A stretch of 64,000 nt of DNA from Anisus vortex. Lineage: Eukaryota; Mollusca; Gastropoda; Planorbidae. Numbering within the stretch: position 1 is the first letter of the stretch; each line of letters starts with the position of its first letter. The position numbers were made by a program, and so were the translations under genes. The notes beneath the pieces were generated by a model that ran no database searches, was not told the DNA's origin, and worked only from the letters and a program-made list of their open reading frames with translations. Shown here one piece after another: positions 24,301 through 35,625 of this stretch. The DNA is taken from contig OX421496.1 in NCBI GenBank assembly GCA_949126835.1, positions 23,707,844-23,771,843 of the forward strand, read 5' to 3'.

Positions 24301-26316
24301 AAGGTATATAGGTCAGTTTAATTTAGATACATAATTAGCTATATATTTGTTCATTTTTCACGTCTAATTCTTTCATAAAGCTTTCTATTTAAGAAATAGG
24401 TTCAAGTCAACAAAATAGGGGCTCCCACAACGAGAAGATCTACCTGATGGATGGAGACGACGCCTGCTTTAATGACGAGGAGAAGGATCTTGTAAGGTAT
24501 TCTTACTGGAGAAAAGGTACATTGTTTAATTTTCAATTTTTAGTTAAGAGGTATATAGGTTAGTTAAATTCAAATTCATATTTAGCTATATATTTGTTTA
24601 TTTTTCACATGTCTAATTCTTTTATATAGCTTTCTATTTAAGAAATAGGTTCAAGTCAACAAATGAAGGGGCCCCCCACAGCAAAAAGATCTACCTGATA
24701 GATGGAGATGACGCCTGCTTTCAACACGAGGACAAGGATCTTATAAGGTATTCTTACCGGAAAAAAAGGTACATTGTTTAATTTTCAATTTTTTGTTAGG
24801 AGGTATATAGGTTAGCTTATTATGTTTAAGCTATTTATTTGTTCATTTTTTACATGTCTAATTCTTTTATATAGCTTTCTATTTAAGAAATAGGTTCAAG
24901 TCAACAAAAGAGGGGCCCCCACAACAAAAAGATCTACCTGATGGATGGAGACACTGCCTGCTTTAATGACGAAGACAAGGATCTTGTAAGGTATTCTTAC
25001 TAGAGAAAAGGTACATTGTTTAATTTTCAATTTTTAGTTAGGAGGTATATAGGTTAGTTTAATTCAAATTCATATTTAGCTATATATTTGTTTATTTTTC
25101 ACATGTCTAATTCTTTTATATAGCTTTCTATTTAAGAAATAGGTTCAAGTCAACAAAAGAGGGGCCCCCACAACAAAAAGATCTACCTGATGGATGGAGA
25201 TGACGCCTGCTTTCAACACGCGGACAAGGATCTTATAAGGTATTCTTACTGGAAAAAAAGGTACATTGTTTAATTTTCAATTTTTTGTTAGGAGGTATAT
25301 AGGTTAGCTTATTATGTTTAAGCTATTTATTTGTTCATTTTTTTACATGTCTAATTCTTTTATATAGCTTTCTATTTAAGAAATAGGTTCAAGTCAACAA
25401 AAGAGGGGCCCCCACAACGAGAAGATCTACCTGATGGATGGAGACAACGCCTGCTTTAATGACGAAGACAAGGATCTTGTAAGGTATTCTTACTGGAGAA
25501 AAGGTACATTGTTGAATTTTCAATTTTTAGTTAGGAGGTATATGGGTTAGTTAAATTTAAATTCATATTTAGCTATATATATGTTCATTTTTCACATGTC
25601 TAATTCTTTCATATAGCTTTCCATTTAAGAAATAGGTTCAAGTCAACAAAAGAGGGGCCCCCACATTGAGAAGATCTTTCTGATGGATGGAGACAACGCC
25701 TACTTCAAGGACAAGGATCTTGTAAGGTATTCTTACTGGAGAAAAGGTACATTGTTGAATCTTCAATTTTTAGTTAGGAGGTATATAGGTTAGTTAAATT
25801 TAAATTCATATTTAGCTATATATTTGTTCATTTTTCACATGTCTAATTCTTTTATATAGCTTTCTATTTAAGAAATAGGTTCAAATCAACAAAAGAGGGG
25901 CCCCCACAACGAGAAGATCTACCTGATGGATGGAGACGCCGCCTGCTTTCAACACGAGGACAATTTTAAGGATCTTATAAGGTATTCTTACTGGAGAAAA
26001 GGTACATTGTTTAATTTTCAATTTTTAGTTAGGAGGTATATAGGTTAGTTTAATTTAGATACATAATTAGCTATATATTTGTTTATTTTTCAAGTCTAAT
26101 TCTTTCATAAAGCTTTCTATTTAAGAAATAGGTTCAAGTCAACAAAAGAGGGGCCCCACACAACGACAAGATCTACCTAATGGATGGAGACGACGCCTGC
26201 TCTAATGACAAGGACAAGGATCTTGTAAGGTATTCTTACTGGAGAAAAGGTACATTGTTGAATTTTCAATTTTTAGTTAGGAGGTATATAGGTTAGTTAA
26301 ATTCAAATTCATATTT
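21388..26316. repeat. Higher-order repeat 3 of the monomer array
   Basis: 4929 bp, about 20 monomers. Relative to repeat 2 exactly one monomer is missing near 21930-22190, with an altered junction (AAGAAAAAAGTTCAAG), as expected from unequal crossing-over in register. Confidence 0.85.
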
Positions 26317-29300
26317 AGCTGGATATTTGTTTATTTTTCACATGTCTAATTCTTTTATATAGCTTTCTATTTAAGAAATAGGTTCAAGTCAACAAATGAA
26401 GGGGGCCCCCACAGCAAAAAGATCTACCTGATGGATGGAGATGACGCCTGCTTTCAACACGAGGACAAGGATCTTATAAGGTATTCTTACTGGAAAAAAA
26501 GGTACATTGTTTAATTTTCAATTTTTTGTTAGAAGGTATATAGGTTAGCTTATTATGTTTAAGCTATTTATTTGTTCATTTTTTACATGTCTAATTCTTT
26601 TATATAGCTTTCTATTTAAGAAATAGGTTCAAGTCAACAAAAGAGGGGCCCCCACAACGAGAAGATCTTTCTGATGGATGGAGACGACGCCTGCTTTAAT
26701 GACGAGGACAAGGATCTTGTAAGGTATTCTTACTGGAGAAAAGGTACATCGTTGAATTTTTAGTTAGAAGGTATATAGGTTAGTTTAAATAAGATACATA
26801 GTTAGCTATATATTTGTTCATTTTTCACATGTCTAATTCTTTTATATAGCTTTCTATTTAAGAAATAGGTTCAAGTCAACAAAAGAGGGGCCCCCCACAG
26901 CAAAAAGATCTACCTGATGGATGGAGACAACGCCTGCTTTAATGACGAGGACAAGGATCTTGTAAGGTATTCTTACTGGAGAAAAGGTACATTGTTGAAT
27001 TTTCAATTTTTAGTTAAGAGGTATATAGGTTAGTTAAATTCAAATTCATATTTAGCTGTATATTTGTTTATTTTTCACGTCTAATTCTTTTATATAGCTT
27101 TTTATTTAAGAAATAGGTTCAAGTCAACAATAGAGGAGCCCCCCACAGCAAAAGGATCTACCTGATGGATGGAGACGACGCCTGCTTTCAAGACGAGGAC
27201 AAGGATCTTATAAGGTATACTTACCAGAAAAAAGGTACATTGTTTAATTTTAAAATTAAAGGTATATAGGTCAGTTTAATTTAGATACATAATTAGCTAT
27301 ATATTTGTTCATTTTTCACGTCTAATTCTTTCATAAAGCTTTCTATTTAAGAAATAGGTAAGTCAACAAAAGAGGGCCCTCACAACGAGAAGATCTTCCT
27401 GATGGATGGAGACGACGCCTGCTTTAATGACGAGGACAAGGATCTTGTAAGGTATTCTTACTGGAGAAAAGGTACATGGTTGAATTTTTAGTTAGAAGGT
27501 ATATAGGTTAGTTTAAATAAGATACATAGTTAGCTATATATTTGTTCATTTTTCACATGTCTAATTCTTTTATATAGCTTTCTATTTAAGAAATAGGTTC
27601 AAGTCAACAAAAGAGGGGCCCCCCACAGAAAAAAGATCTACCTGATGGATGGAGATGACGCCTGCTTTCAACACGAGGAGAAGGATCTTATAAGGTATTC
27701 TTACCGGAAAAAAAGGTACATTGTTTAATTTTTAATTAGAAAATATATAGACTAGTTTAAATAAGATACATAGTTAGCTATATATTTGTTCATTTTTCAC
27801 ATGTCTAATTCTTTTATATAGCTTTCTATTTAAGAAATAGGTTCAAGTCAACAAAAGAGGGGCCCCCACAACGAGAAGATCTACCTGATGGATGGAGACG
27901 ACACCTGCTTTCAACACGAGGACAATTTTAAGGATCTTATAAGGTATTCTTACTGGAGAAAAGGTACATTGTTTAATTTTCAATTTTTCGCTAGGGGGTA
28001 TATAGGTTAGTTTAATTTAGATACATAATTAGCTATATATTTGTTCATTTTTCACATGTCTAATTCTTTCATAAAGCTTTCTATTTAAGAAATAGGTTCA
28101 GGTCAGCAAATAAAGGGGCCCCCCATAGCAAAAAGATCTACCTGATGGATGGAGATGACGCCTGCTTTCAACACGAGGACAAGGATCTTATAAGGTATTC
28201 TTACCGGAAAAAAAGGTACATTGTTTAATTTTCAATTTTTTGTTAGAAGGTATATAGGTTAGCTTATTATGTTTAAGCTATTTATTTGTTCATTTTTTAC
28301 ATGTCTAATTCTTTTATATAGCTTTCTATTTAAGAAATAGGTTCAAGTCAACAAAAGAGGGGCCCCCACAATGAGAAGATCTACCTGATGGATGGAGACG
28401 ACACCTGCTTTCAACACGAGGACAATTTTAAGGATCTTATAAGGTATTCTTACTGGAGAAAAGGTACATTGTTTAATTTTCAATTTTTAATTAGAAAATA
28501 TATAGACTAGTTTAAATAAGATACATAGTTAGCTATATATTTGTTCATTTTTCACATGTCTAATTCTTTCATAAAGCTTTTTGTATTTAAGAAATAGGTT
28601 CAAGTCAACAAAAGAGGGGCCCCCACAACGAGAAGATCTTCCTGATGGATGGAGACGACACCTGCTTTAATGACGAGGACAAGGATCTTGTAAGGTATTT
28701 TTACCGGAAAAAAGGTACATTTGTTGAATTTTCCATTTTTAGTTACGAGGTATATAGGTTAGTTAAATTTAAATTCATATTTAGCTATATATTTGTTCAT
28801 TTTTCACATGTCTAATTCTTTTATATAGCTTTCTATTTAAGAAATAGGTTCAAGTCAACAAAAGAGGGGCCACCACATTGAGAAGATCTACCTGATGGAT
28901 GGAGACGACGCCTGCTTTCAAGACGAGGACAAGGATCTTATAAGGTATACTTCCCAGAAAAAAGGTACATTGTTTAATTTTAAAATTAAAGGTATATAGG
29001 TCAGTTTAATTTAGATACATAATTAGCTATATATTTGTTCATTTTTCACGTCTAATTCTTTCATAAAGCTTTCTATTTAAGAAATAGGTTCAAGTCAACA
29101 AAATAGGGGCTCCCACAACGAGAAGATCTACCTGATGGATGGAGACGACGCCTGCTTTAATGACGAGGAGAAGGATCTTGTAAGGTATTCTTACTGGAGA
29201 AAAGGTACATTGTTTAATTTTCAATTTTTAGTTAAGAGGTATATAGGTTAGTTAAATTCAAATTCATATTTAGCTATATATTTGTTTATTTTTCACATGT

Positions 29301-30450
29301 CTAATTCTTTTATATAGCTTTCTATTTAAGAAATAGGTTCAAGTCAACAAATGAAGGGGCCCCCCACAGCAAAAAGATCTACCTGATAGATGGAGATGAC
29401 GCCTGCTTTCAACACGAGGACAAGGATCTTATAAGGTATTCTTACCGGAAAAAAAGGTACATTGTTTAATTTTCAATTTTTTGTTAGGAGGTATATAGGT
29501 TAGCTTATTATGTTTAAGCTATTTATTTGTTCATTTTTTACATGTCTAATTCTTTTATATAGCTTTCTATTTAAGAAATAGGTTCAAGTCAACAAAAGAG
29601 GGGCCCCCACAACAAAAAGATCTACCTGATGGATGGAGACAACGCCTGCTTTAATGACGAAGACAAGGATCTTGTAAGGTATTCTTACTAGAGAAAAGGT
29701 ACATTGTTTAATTTTCAATTTTTAGTTAGGAGGTATATGGGTTAGTTAAATTTAAATTCATATTTAGCTATATATATGTTCATTTTTCACATGTCTAATT
29801 CTTTCATATAGCTTTCCATTTAAGAAATAGGTTCAAGTCAACAAAAGAGGGGCCCCCACATTGAGAAGATCTTTCTGATGGATGGAGACAACGCCTACTT
29901 CAAGGACAAGGATCTTGTAAGGTATTCTTACTGGAGAAAAGGTACATTGTTGAATCTTCAATTTTTAGTTAGGAGGTATATAGGTTAGTTAAATTTAAAT
30001 TCATATTTAGCTATATATTTGTTCATTTTTCACATGTCTAATTCTTTTATATAGCTTTCTATTTAAGAAATAGGTTCAAATCAACAAAAGAGGGGCCCCC
30101 ACAACGAGAAGATCTACCTGATGGATGGAGACGCCGCCTGCTTTCAACACGAGGACAATTTTAAGGATCTTATAAGGTATTCTTACTGGAGAAAAGGTAC
30201 ATTGTTTAATTTTCAATTTTTAGTTAGGAGGTATATAGGTTAGTTTAATTTAGATACATAATTAGCTATATATTTGTTTATTTTTCAAGTCTAATTCTTT
30301 CATAAAGCTTTCTATTTAAGAAATAGGTTCAAGTCAACAAAAGAGGGGCCCCACACAACGACAAGATCTACCTAATGGATGGAGACGACGCCTGCTCTAA
30401 TGACAAGGACAAGGATCTTATAAGGTATTCTTACAGAAGAAAAGGTACAT
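26317..30450. repeat. Higher-order repeat 4, missing three monomers
   Basis: It follows repeat 3, but lacks one monomer after 28340 (the GAGGGCCCTCAC type) and two between 29690 and 29740. This leaves about 17 units before the array turns into diverged sequence at about 30420. Losses are whole monomers. Confidence 0.8.
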
Positions 30451-30536
30451 TGTTTAATTTTGAATTTTTAGTTAGTAGGTATATAGGTCAGTTTAATTTA
30501 GATACATAATTAGCTATATGTTTGTTTATTTTTCAC

Positions 30537-30680
30537 GTCTAATACTTTTATATAGCCTCAAGTTGACAAAAGAGGGGATCTGTGAAAAGTACACCTGCCT
30601 GCTAGGTAAAACTTACATTTTTTTAAATATTCGTTAGGATTAATATAGGTTAGTTTAATCTAGTTACCTATTTATCATTT
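30537..30680. repeat. Degenerate terminal monomer
   Basis: CTAATACTTTTATATAG is followed by CTCAAGTTGACAAAAGAGGG, GATCTGTGAAAAGTACACCT and GCCTGCTAG, then GTAAAAC, a donor-like site. The core is shortened and diverged, marking the right edge of the array. If the array is a set of exons, this would be the last or a decayed one. Confidence 0.6.
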
Positions 30681-30944
30681 TTATCGGTTTTGTTAGTAAT
30701 AAAGCTAGAAAAGTCTTTATGACCTAATCGGAAAGAGATAAAGTCTCCCCATTTATCATTTTTCCTTTTTTTTTTTTAAAATACTTTCCTGATAGAAACA
30801 TAAAATACAAGTCTGTGTTCTATATATGAAATTATAAGCACATTATTTTTATGTTATAAATTGCCAATCCCCCAATGTGTTTGAGATCGTCAAATATCAT
30901 GTTCAAATGGTATGCATATGTTGTTGAAGTAATACAAAATCAAA

Positions 30945-31410
30945 CAAAACATTAGGCTTCATCAAAAAGAAGAAATGTAATAAGAACTTAAAGCTAAAAT
31001 ATTAATTTTCATTTGTTAGACCTATACTAGAATATGCTTTTTCCAAACGGCACCCATCAACTAAAGAAAACATTTAAAAACTATAACATATGGAGAAAAA
31101 GCTTGCAAGGTTCATTACTAGTGAATACACAACTTACAGGGTAATACCAATAGTTAAATCACTAAACCTAGAAACACTAAAGGGTAGCAGGGCAAAGTAA
31201 TAATAATATTTAAGGCATTGATTCTTACAACACAATAACTGTCTATTACACTATTCAAACATCTGATCTCATCTTCTAGAACTAAAATGCCTACAAGTTC
31301 TCTTTTATCTTGAGTGGAATGGTTTGCTTGGACGAGCCAGTAACTTAACATCATGTAAAACACTAATCAAAATTCTGGACTAGATTCAAACTATGGTTAA
31401 GCATAGGATG
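30945..31410 (+). pseudogene. CR1/Jockey-like LINE reverse-transcriptase C-terminal remnant
   Basis: Broken plus-strand translation gives KTLGFIKKKK, KNLKLKY, SFVRPILEYAFSKRHPSTKE, HMEKKLARFITSEYTTYRV and IPIVKSLNLETLKGSRAK, with a decayed VEWF-type ending. The order LGFL(K/R)RN, LVRPxLEYA, W.P.(T)KE, RRAARF(I/V)T..Y, LxLxxLxxRR is the classic C-terminal half of CR1/Jockey-clade reverse transcriptases. Internal stops make it dead. The same family lies at 55355-55780. Confidence 0.75.
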
Positions 31411-31496
31411 CAATGATCTTCTGTATAAAATGAGCGTGGGTAAATGTAAGATAAGAAGGTGGTTTAAGGTATGGCTGTAAAGTTAAAGGGCCTGTA

Positions 31497-31545
31497 CAGT
31501 GCAATACTATGATCAGTTTGGTCCAAAGGGTACTTTACTTACAGT
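31497..31545 (+). mobile_element. SINE family A, 3' tail only
   Basis: CTATGATCAGTTTGGTCCAA, then AGGGTACTTTACTT, matches the 3' end of the copy at 47672-47935. This is a 5'-truncated or recombined remnant. Confidence 0.55.
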
Positions 31546-31879
31546 GCAATACTACTAAATATACAACACCTTAATTCAAACTTTGTCAGTGAAATTCATA
31601 CATGTAAAATAAAACTAATGTAATGATCTTCAAAATAAATAAATCAATTAGAAATATATTTAATTTGTCAATGACAGCAGTGTACATAACTTACATAAAA
31701 CATTAGCAGTTCATGAAAAAAAAATCTTACAAACCAAAATATCAAATCTGTTATAATAAGAATAAGTTTTCCAACTTTTTATGAAAATTAAAAAAAAAAA
31801 GATTTAAAAAAAACGGAAACAGATCTTATAATTGTTTAATAGTAACATACCATATTGTTTTGCAAAATCTTAGATACTT

Positions 31880-32820
31880 TCCCCCCCCCCACACACACAC
31901 ACAAAACAATAAGCCAATGTTATATAGCCTATATATTCAAATGATTTTTATTTGATGTTTCAATGTATTGGAACAATAAACTACCTAAACTGAAAGTAAA
32001 ATGTAAAAAATTAAAGCATTGTACACAATCTTACATTAAACATCCAGTTTGTTATAATAAACATTGAAACTTAAATTATCAAAGGCTTAAGTATGTATTT
32101 AAAATAACAAAGTTTGTAAACCTATATTGAAAATAAAAGCAATACACAAAGATAACACAATGTATGCTTCTACTTCAATTTTTGGGCATGATGTTACAAA
32201 TAACAATACCCTAAAATCTGGCCAGTTGCAATATGGCCTATCTATATATATAAAGTAGCCTGTGTGTGTTCAACCAATCATATTAGTTAATTAAAAGACA
32301 TGAGCCTAATTTGTCTCTTTTTATACTTTTGCGATTTCACTTTGGACATGTGTCTTTGCTAGCTAAGTGATTAACGTATCCGACTACCATGCAGGCGACT
32401 TGGGTTTGATTCTCCAATTAGTCTATACCTTTTTTTTTCTACAATTTTTAAAATTTCAATTAATATTAAGCTTACTTTAAAAAAAAATATTGTAAATCTA
32501 CGATGAACACTGGGCAATTAAACTTTTAGTTAAATTAAAAGACTTGCCTATGTTTTATCCATTAACAATATTTAATTTAAATTACTTTCCTAAAAGTCTT
32601 CATTAAAAAAAACATTTTTTTAAATCATTAGATTTATAGCTTTCTGTTCATTGTGGTTTATAACATTTTTATCTGTAGCTTATACAGGCCTGTTCTATTT
32701 TCTCCTAGGCAACGCAATGCAGTTTAGCTTGTTTTATTAAAAGGAAATGTAGGCTATTTTATGAATTTCTAGAGTTGCTGCCCCTCATTTTTTTACTTCC
32801 CTTGTGAAGAAACTAATAAT
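31880..32820. repeat. Right copy of the array-flanking duplication, interrupted
   Basis: It repeats motifs of 7240-7640: GCCAATGTTATATAG, GCATTGTACACAATCTTACA, TTAAACATCCAGTTTGTTAT, and at 32757-32815 TTGCTGCCCCTCA with ACTTCCCTTGTGAAGAA. The middle (about 32246-32755) is absent from the left copy and starts with a tRNA-like SINE, so an insertion separates the halves. A C10-(CA)5 microsatellite sits at 31881-31903. Confidence 0.55.
32246..32440 (+). mobile_element. tRNA-related SINE candidate
   Basis: TAGCTAAGTGATTAACG (A-box-like) and, about 30 bp on, GGGTTTGATTCTCC (B-box-like) resemble the D- and T-arm spacing of a tRNA. Upstream is TATATATATAAAGTAGCCTG. No acceptor stem or full cloverleaf is evident, so it is not a functional tRNA gene. 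Confidence 0.4.
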
Positions 32821-33540
32821 GTTTTAATTTAACCATATCCTTTTGTAATTTTTGTAACATAATTTGATTATTTATTTTTTAATTTTGGACTTAAACTTTT
32901 AATTGTTTTAAGTTCAACTTCACTTTAGATAAAATGTATATATTCTTCTTCATAATATATTTAATTCATATGTATGTCTAATCCTTGTAGATAGAGAACT
33001 TCTGTATTGACACAAACAAAGAAAAAGTTACAAAACAAAAACACAAGAAATAGTAATTATTGATAAAAGGTAGGACTATATTTTATTTTTTTCCGTTAGT
33101 TTCTTTGTTGCTAACTTAATTGATTCATTTTGTGTTATTCTCCTTGGGAAACATAGGACCTCCACAGCAGTTCTCTAGCCAACTCAATTATTGGCAGACT
33201 TTTTTTAGTTCACCCTCCAGCCTGTTGTAGCTCTTCCCATCCTACTTTTACAGGATCATCTCTAGGTTGTCTTGGGGGTGTCACGTGCGAATATGATAAT
33301 ATCCTTTTCCACGTATGAATAGGTTAAAGTTCTAAAGTTCTTGAAATATCAATTATAGAGGAGATAAATGAAGTGTTTTATTATTTAATTGATTCAAAAT
33401 CCCTCATGGTCCCACAAGTGTAGTATGAGAATTGTTGTTTGATGTATATCTATACATATATATTTGGTTTTGCTTAGCTCTAATAGGATTTTTACTTGAT
33501 TAATTATTTTAAATGTTAAGGTAAAACTATACTTTCATTA

Positions 33541-34139
33541 TCAGACATGCCTACCGTTCCGCTTTTGGCGTATTTGTTCCGCTTTCTAATACAAAAACAC
33601 ACTTTGTTCCGCAGTTCCGCTTTCTACTAGTTTTGTTACGCCAAATAGGAATGTTTGGGTTTTTCATGGGTTGATATATAGTCCGTGTCTAGGTTGATAA
33701 AACAGAGGCACAAATAAAGTCGCAATGCTATAATTATCATTACTTGGGTTTTCTGGGTTTATTAAAAGAGATATTGTGGGCTTTTCTAACGTTTTTTGCG
33801 GTATTACACGTGTTTGGCAATTAATCTTCTTTTCCTTTACTGTATTGCTAAGATTGTGAAAATGTCTAAACGTCCTGGCTCAGAAAGTTTAAATATGACT
33901 TGTTCAAACTGTAAAAAAACTAATTCAGTGTTATTGGTAGGAATATTCAGAGGAGTTTATTCAGCAAATGAGAATTTAATGTTCTTTGTCGGCCTACTAT
34001 TTTAAATAGCTAATGTTTTTTTTTTCTTTTTTGTTATAAAAGATTGTTAGATAAAGAGTGTTCCGCTTTTTTTTTTTTAAATCCTCTTTTTCATCAAGAT
34101 TGTTCCTCTTTTTAGTCTTTAGGGGTAGGCATGTCTGAA
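33541..34139. mobile_element. MITE-like TIR element (~600 bp), possibly hAT-derived
   Basis: TCAGACATGCCTACC (33541-33555) and GGTAGGCATGTCTGA (34124-34138) are perfect 15-bp inverted termini starting with CAG, as in hAT elements. Flanks share TCATTAT (33535-33541 and 34140-34146), an imperfect 7-8 bp target duplication. Subterminal GTTCCGCTTT motifs recur at 33556, 33578 and 33616 and near 34060. Inside, ATG at 33861 starts MSKRPGSESLNMTCSNCKKT and stops at 34005, perhaps the N-terminal stub of a deleted transposase. Confidence 0.65.
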
Positions 34140-34724
34140 TCATTATACAGAAATTATACACAAGTCTTTGATGAATAGAAAAGTCCAAAATGATTTATTA
34201 ATGAATTGAACAATCATAGATGAAATGAAACAGTAAACAGGATACAATCGATCACCTTCAATATATATCATATATCAGTTGAGATTTGATCTGAACAACA
34301 TATTAAAAGATTTTGACAATATTATAATCTTCAGGAGAAACTAACACATGATACTCACGCCACAATGCCCTAACTTCAACTACCCAACCAAAACAATATC
34401 AAACTGCCTTATGATGCGTTCTAATCTGATGACGTATCCTCTAGATATCTAGACATATATATGCAAATTTTTATTTTCTAAGTACAGAAAAACATTTTGG
34501 TGTCAAGATTTCTTTTGACTTTATTTAATATTAAGAGAACCAATATATCTACAGAAACAAAACTACTTTCCTTTACTTAACAGGGGTGGGGGGAACCAAC
34601 CCTACTATCTCCCTTGGGGTTCCAAGATGTCCTGTGGAGTTTCCATACATGTCATTTCCAGCGCCATTTCCGACTGGCAATCGCTGGTCAACAGAATCTT
34701 AATACCAAATTGATTGGCCCAGTT

Positions 34725-34885
34725 TCATACTAAGGCATTGTGTGGCAGGCACATTGCCCTGCCACCTTTATTTTACCCCAGCTAATGTCAAAGCTAGGTA
34801 GACTCTGGTACACCCTACAGACCCAGGAGCAAATCCTGACCACCAGGATTTGAACTCAACCACCATGCAACATTAGTCATAAAAA
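34725..34885 (-). mobile_element. SINE family A, minus strand
   Basis: On the minus strand: GTTCAAATCCTGGTGGTCAG (B-box side), TAGCTTTGACATTAGCTGGG, GTAAAATAAAGGTGGCAGGG. It matches the order in 47672-47935 but is diverged and lacks the 3' end. Confidence 0.55.
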
Positions 34886-34924
34886 AGCAGAGACTTAACT
34901 TGATGTGGACAGACTGGTTACAGG

Positions 34925-35075
34925 GGTGTTTTATATGTTTTGTAAGGCCATTTAAGCTCTATTTAATCCTTTGATTTAAACTCTTGATAAGGCTTTAATT
35001 AAAATTGTGCATAATGCTTTGATTTAAACTATGTGTAATGCTTTGGTTTTAGCTCTGCATAACTTTTTTTTCAAT
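34925..35075. repeat. ~25-bp TAAGCTCTGCATAATGCTTT repeat, small block
   Basis: Diverged units of the type AATGCTTTGATTTAAACT, TGTGTAATGCTTTGGTTTTA. This is the same motif as the larger blocks at 37475-37790 and 38155-38990. A further related block is at 35395-35530, whose longer text matches 39725-39990. Confidence 0.5.
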
Positions 35076-35077
35076 TT

Positions 35078-35175
35078 ATATAATAATAATAATAAAAATG
35101 GTAATATTTTTTATAGCGCTTCCATCCATGCTATAAATTTAGCATGCTTAGTGCACTCTTGGTGTTGTATTAGTA
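35078..35175 (-). mobile_element. SINE-like tail element (family C), minus strand
   Basis: On the minus strand: GTGCACTAAGCATGCTAAAT, then TTATAGCATGG, GCGCTATAAAAAAT and an (ATT)n tail. The plus-strand relative at 54060-54155 has the same order, AGCATGCTATTATAGCATGG to GCGCTATAAAAGTGCTC and (ATT)n. AGCATGCTATTATAGCAT forms a small hairpin. Confidence 0.45.
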
Positions 35176-35625
35176 TGTGTAAGACACACAGCCACTGTGC
35201 ACAGAGAAAAGTCTTTTATTTTTTATCCTTCATATTACATTCACAAAACTTTGCTCTTGGTGACCGACCAGACCTATGAATATCATTAATAGAACCACTT
35301 CTTGTCATTTTATCAATTTGAAACTTGGCACATAGAATGATGTTAAGCCCTGGGCACAATCACATCTAATTTTGAGCCATATTCTCCACCCCAAATCACT
35401 TTGGTTAAAGCACTATATAAATATATAATACTTTGATTTAAGCTTTGCATAGCCTAATACAGTGCTCAGTATATATTACATTCACATATACAGTATTATA
35501 GCTATTGTTTCATTTTACTTAAACTATGTTGCATTAAGATTCTGATGATAAGATTGTAAGTGCAGCTGATCAGCTAAGCTTTTAGTGAATGTTGTTTGGT
35601 TTTTAGCTCATGCACTGATTTAAAC

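Larger units (their letters stand above)
8358..30680. repeat. ~90-copy array of ~247-bp monomers with an exon-like core
   Basis: About 90 monomers of 225-254 bp lie in one orientation. Order within a unit: CTAAT (branch-point-like), a T-rich tract with TATATAG, TATTTAAGAAATAG, a GC-richer core of about 92 bp starting GTTCAAGTCAACAAAAG and ending GACAAGGATCTT, then GTAAGG or ATAAGG, the 15-bp palindrome-like GTAAGGTATTCTTAC, GGAGAAAAGGTACATTG, and an AT-rich spacer ending GGTATATAGGTTAG. Several spacer classes (for example TTAAATTCAAATTC, CTTATTATGTTTAAGC, TTTAAATAAGATAC) are shuffled against core classes. The core is open on the plus strand with in-frame 6-nt indels, but the G/C run near its start varies by 1-2 nt. 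Roughly half of the units carry AT rather than GT at the donor position. Array of duplicated exons versus satellite is unresolved. Confidence 0.95.

Noticed and set aside
8358..30680. CRISPR-like interpretation of the regular repeat
   Set aside because: Units are contiguous ~247-bp monomers with no unique spacers, in a eukaryotic context with no associated nuclease genes.
32355..32415. tRNA gene candidate
   Set aside because: A- and B-box-like motifs are present, but no acceptor stem or full cloverleaf; treated as a SINE head.
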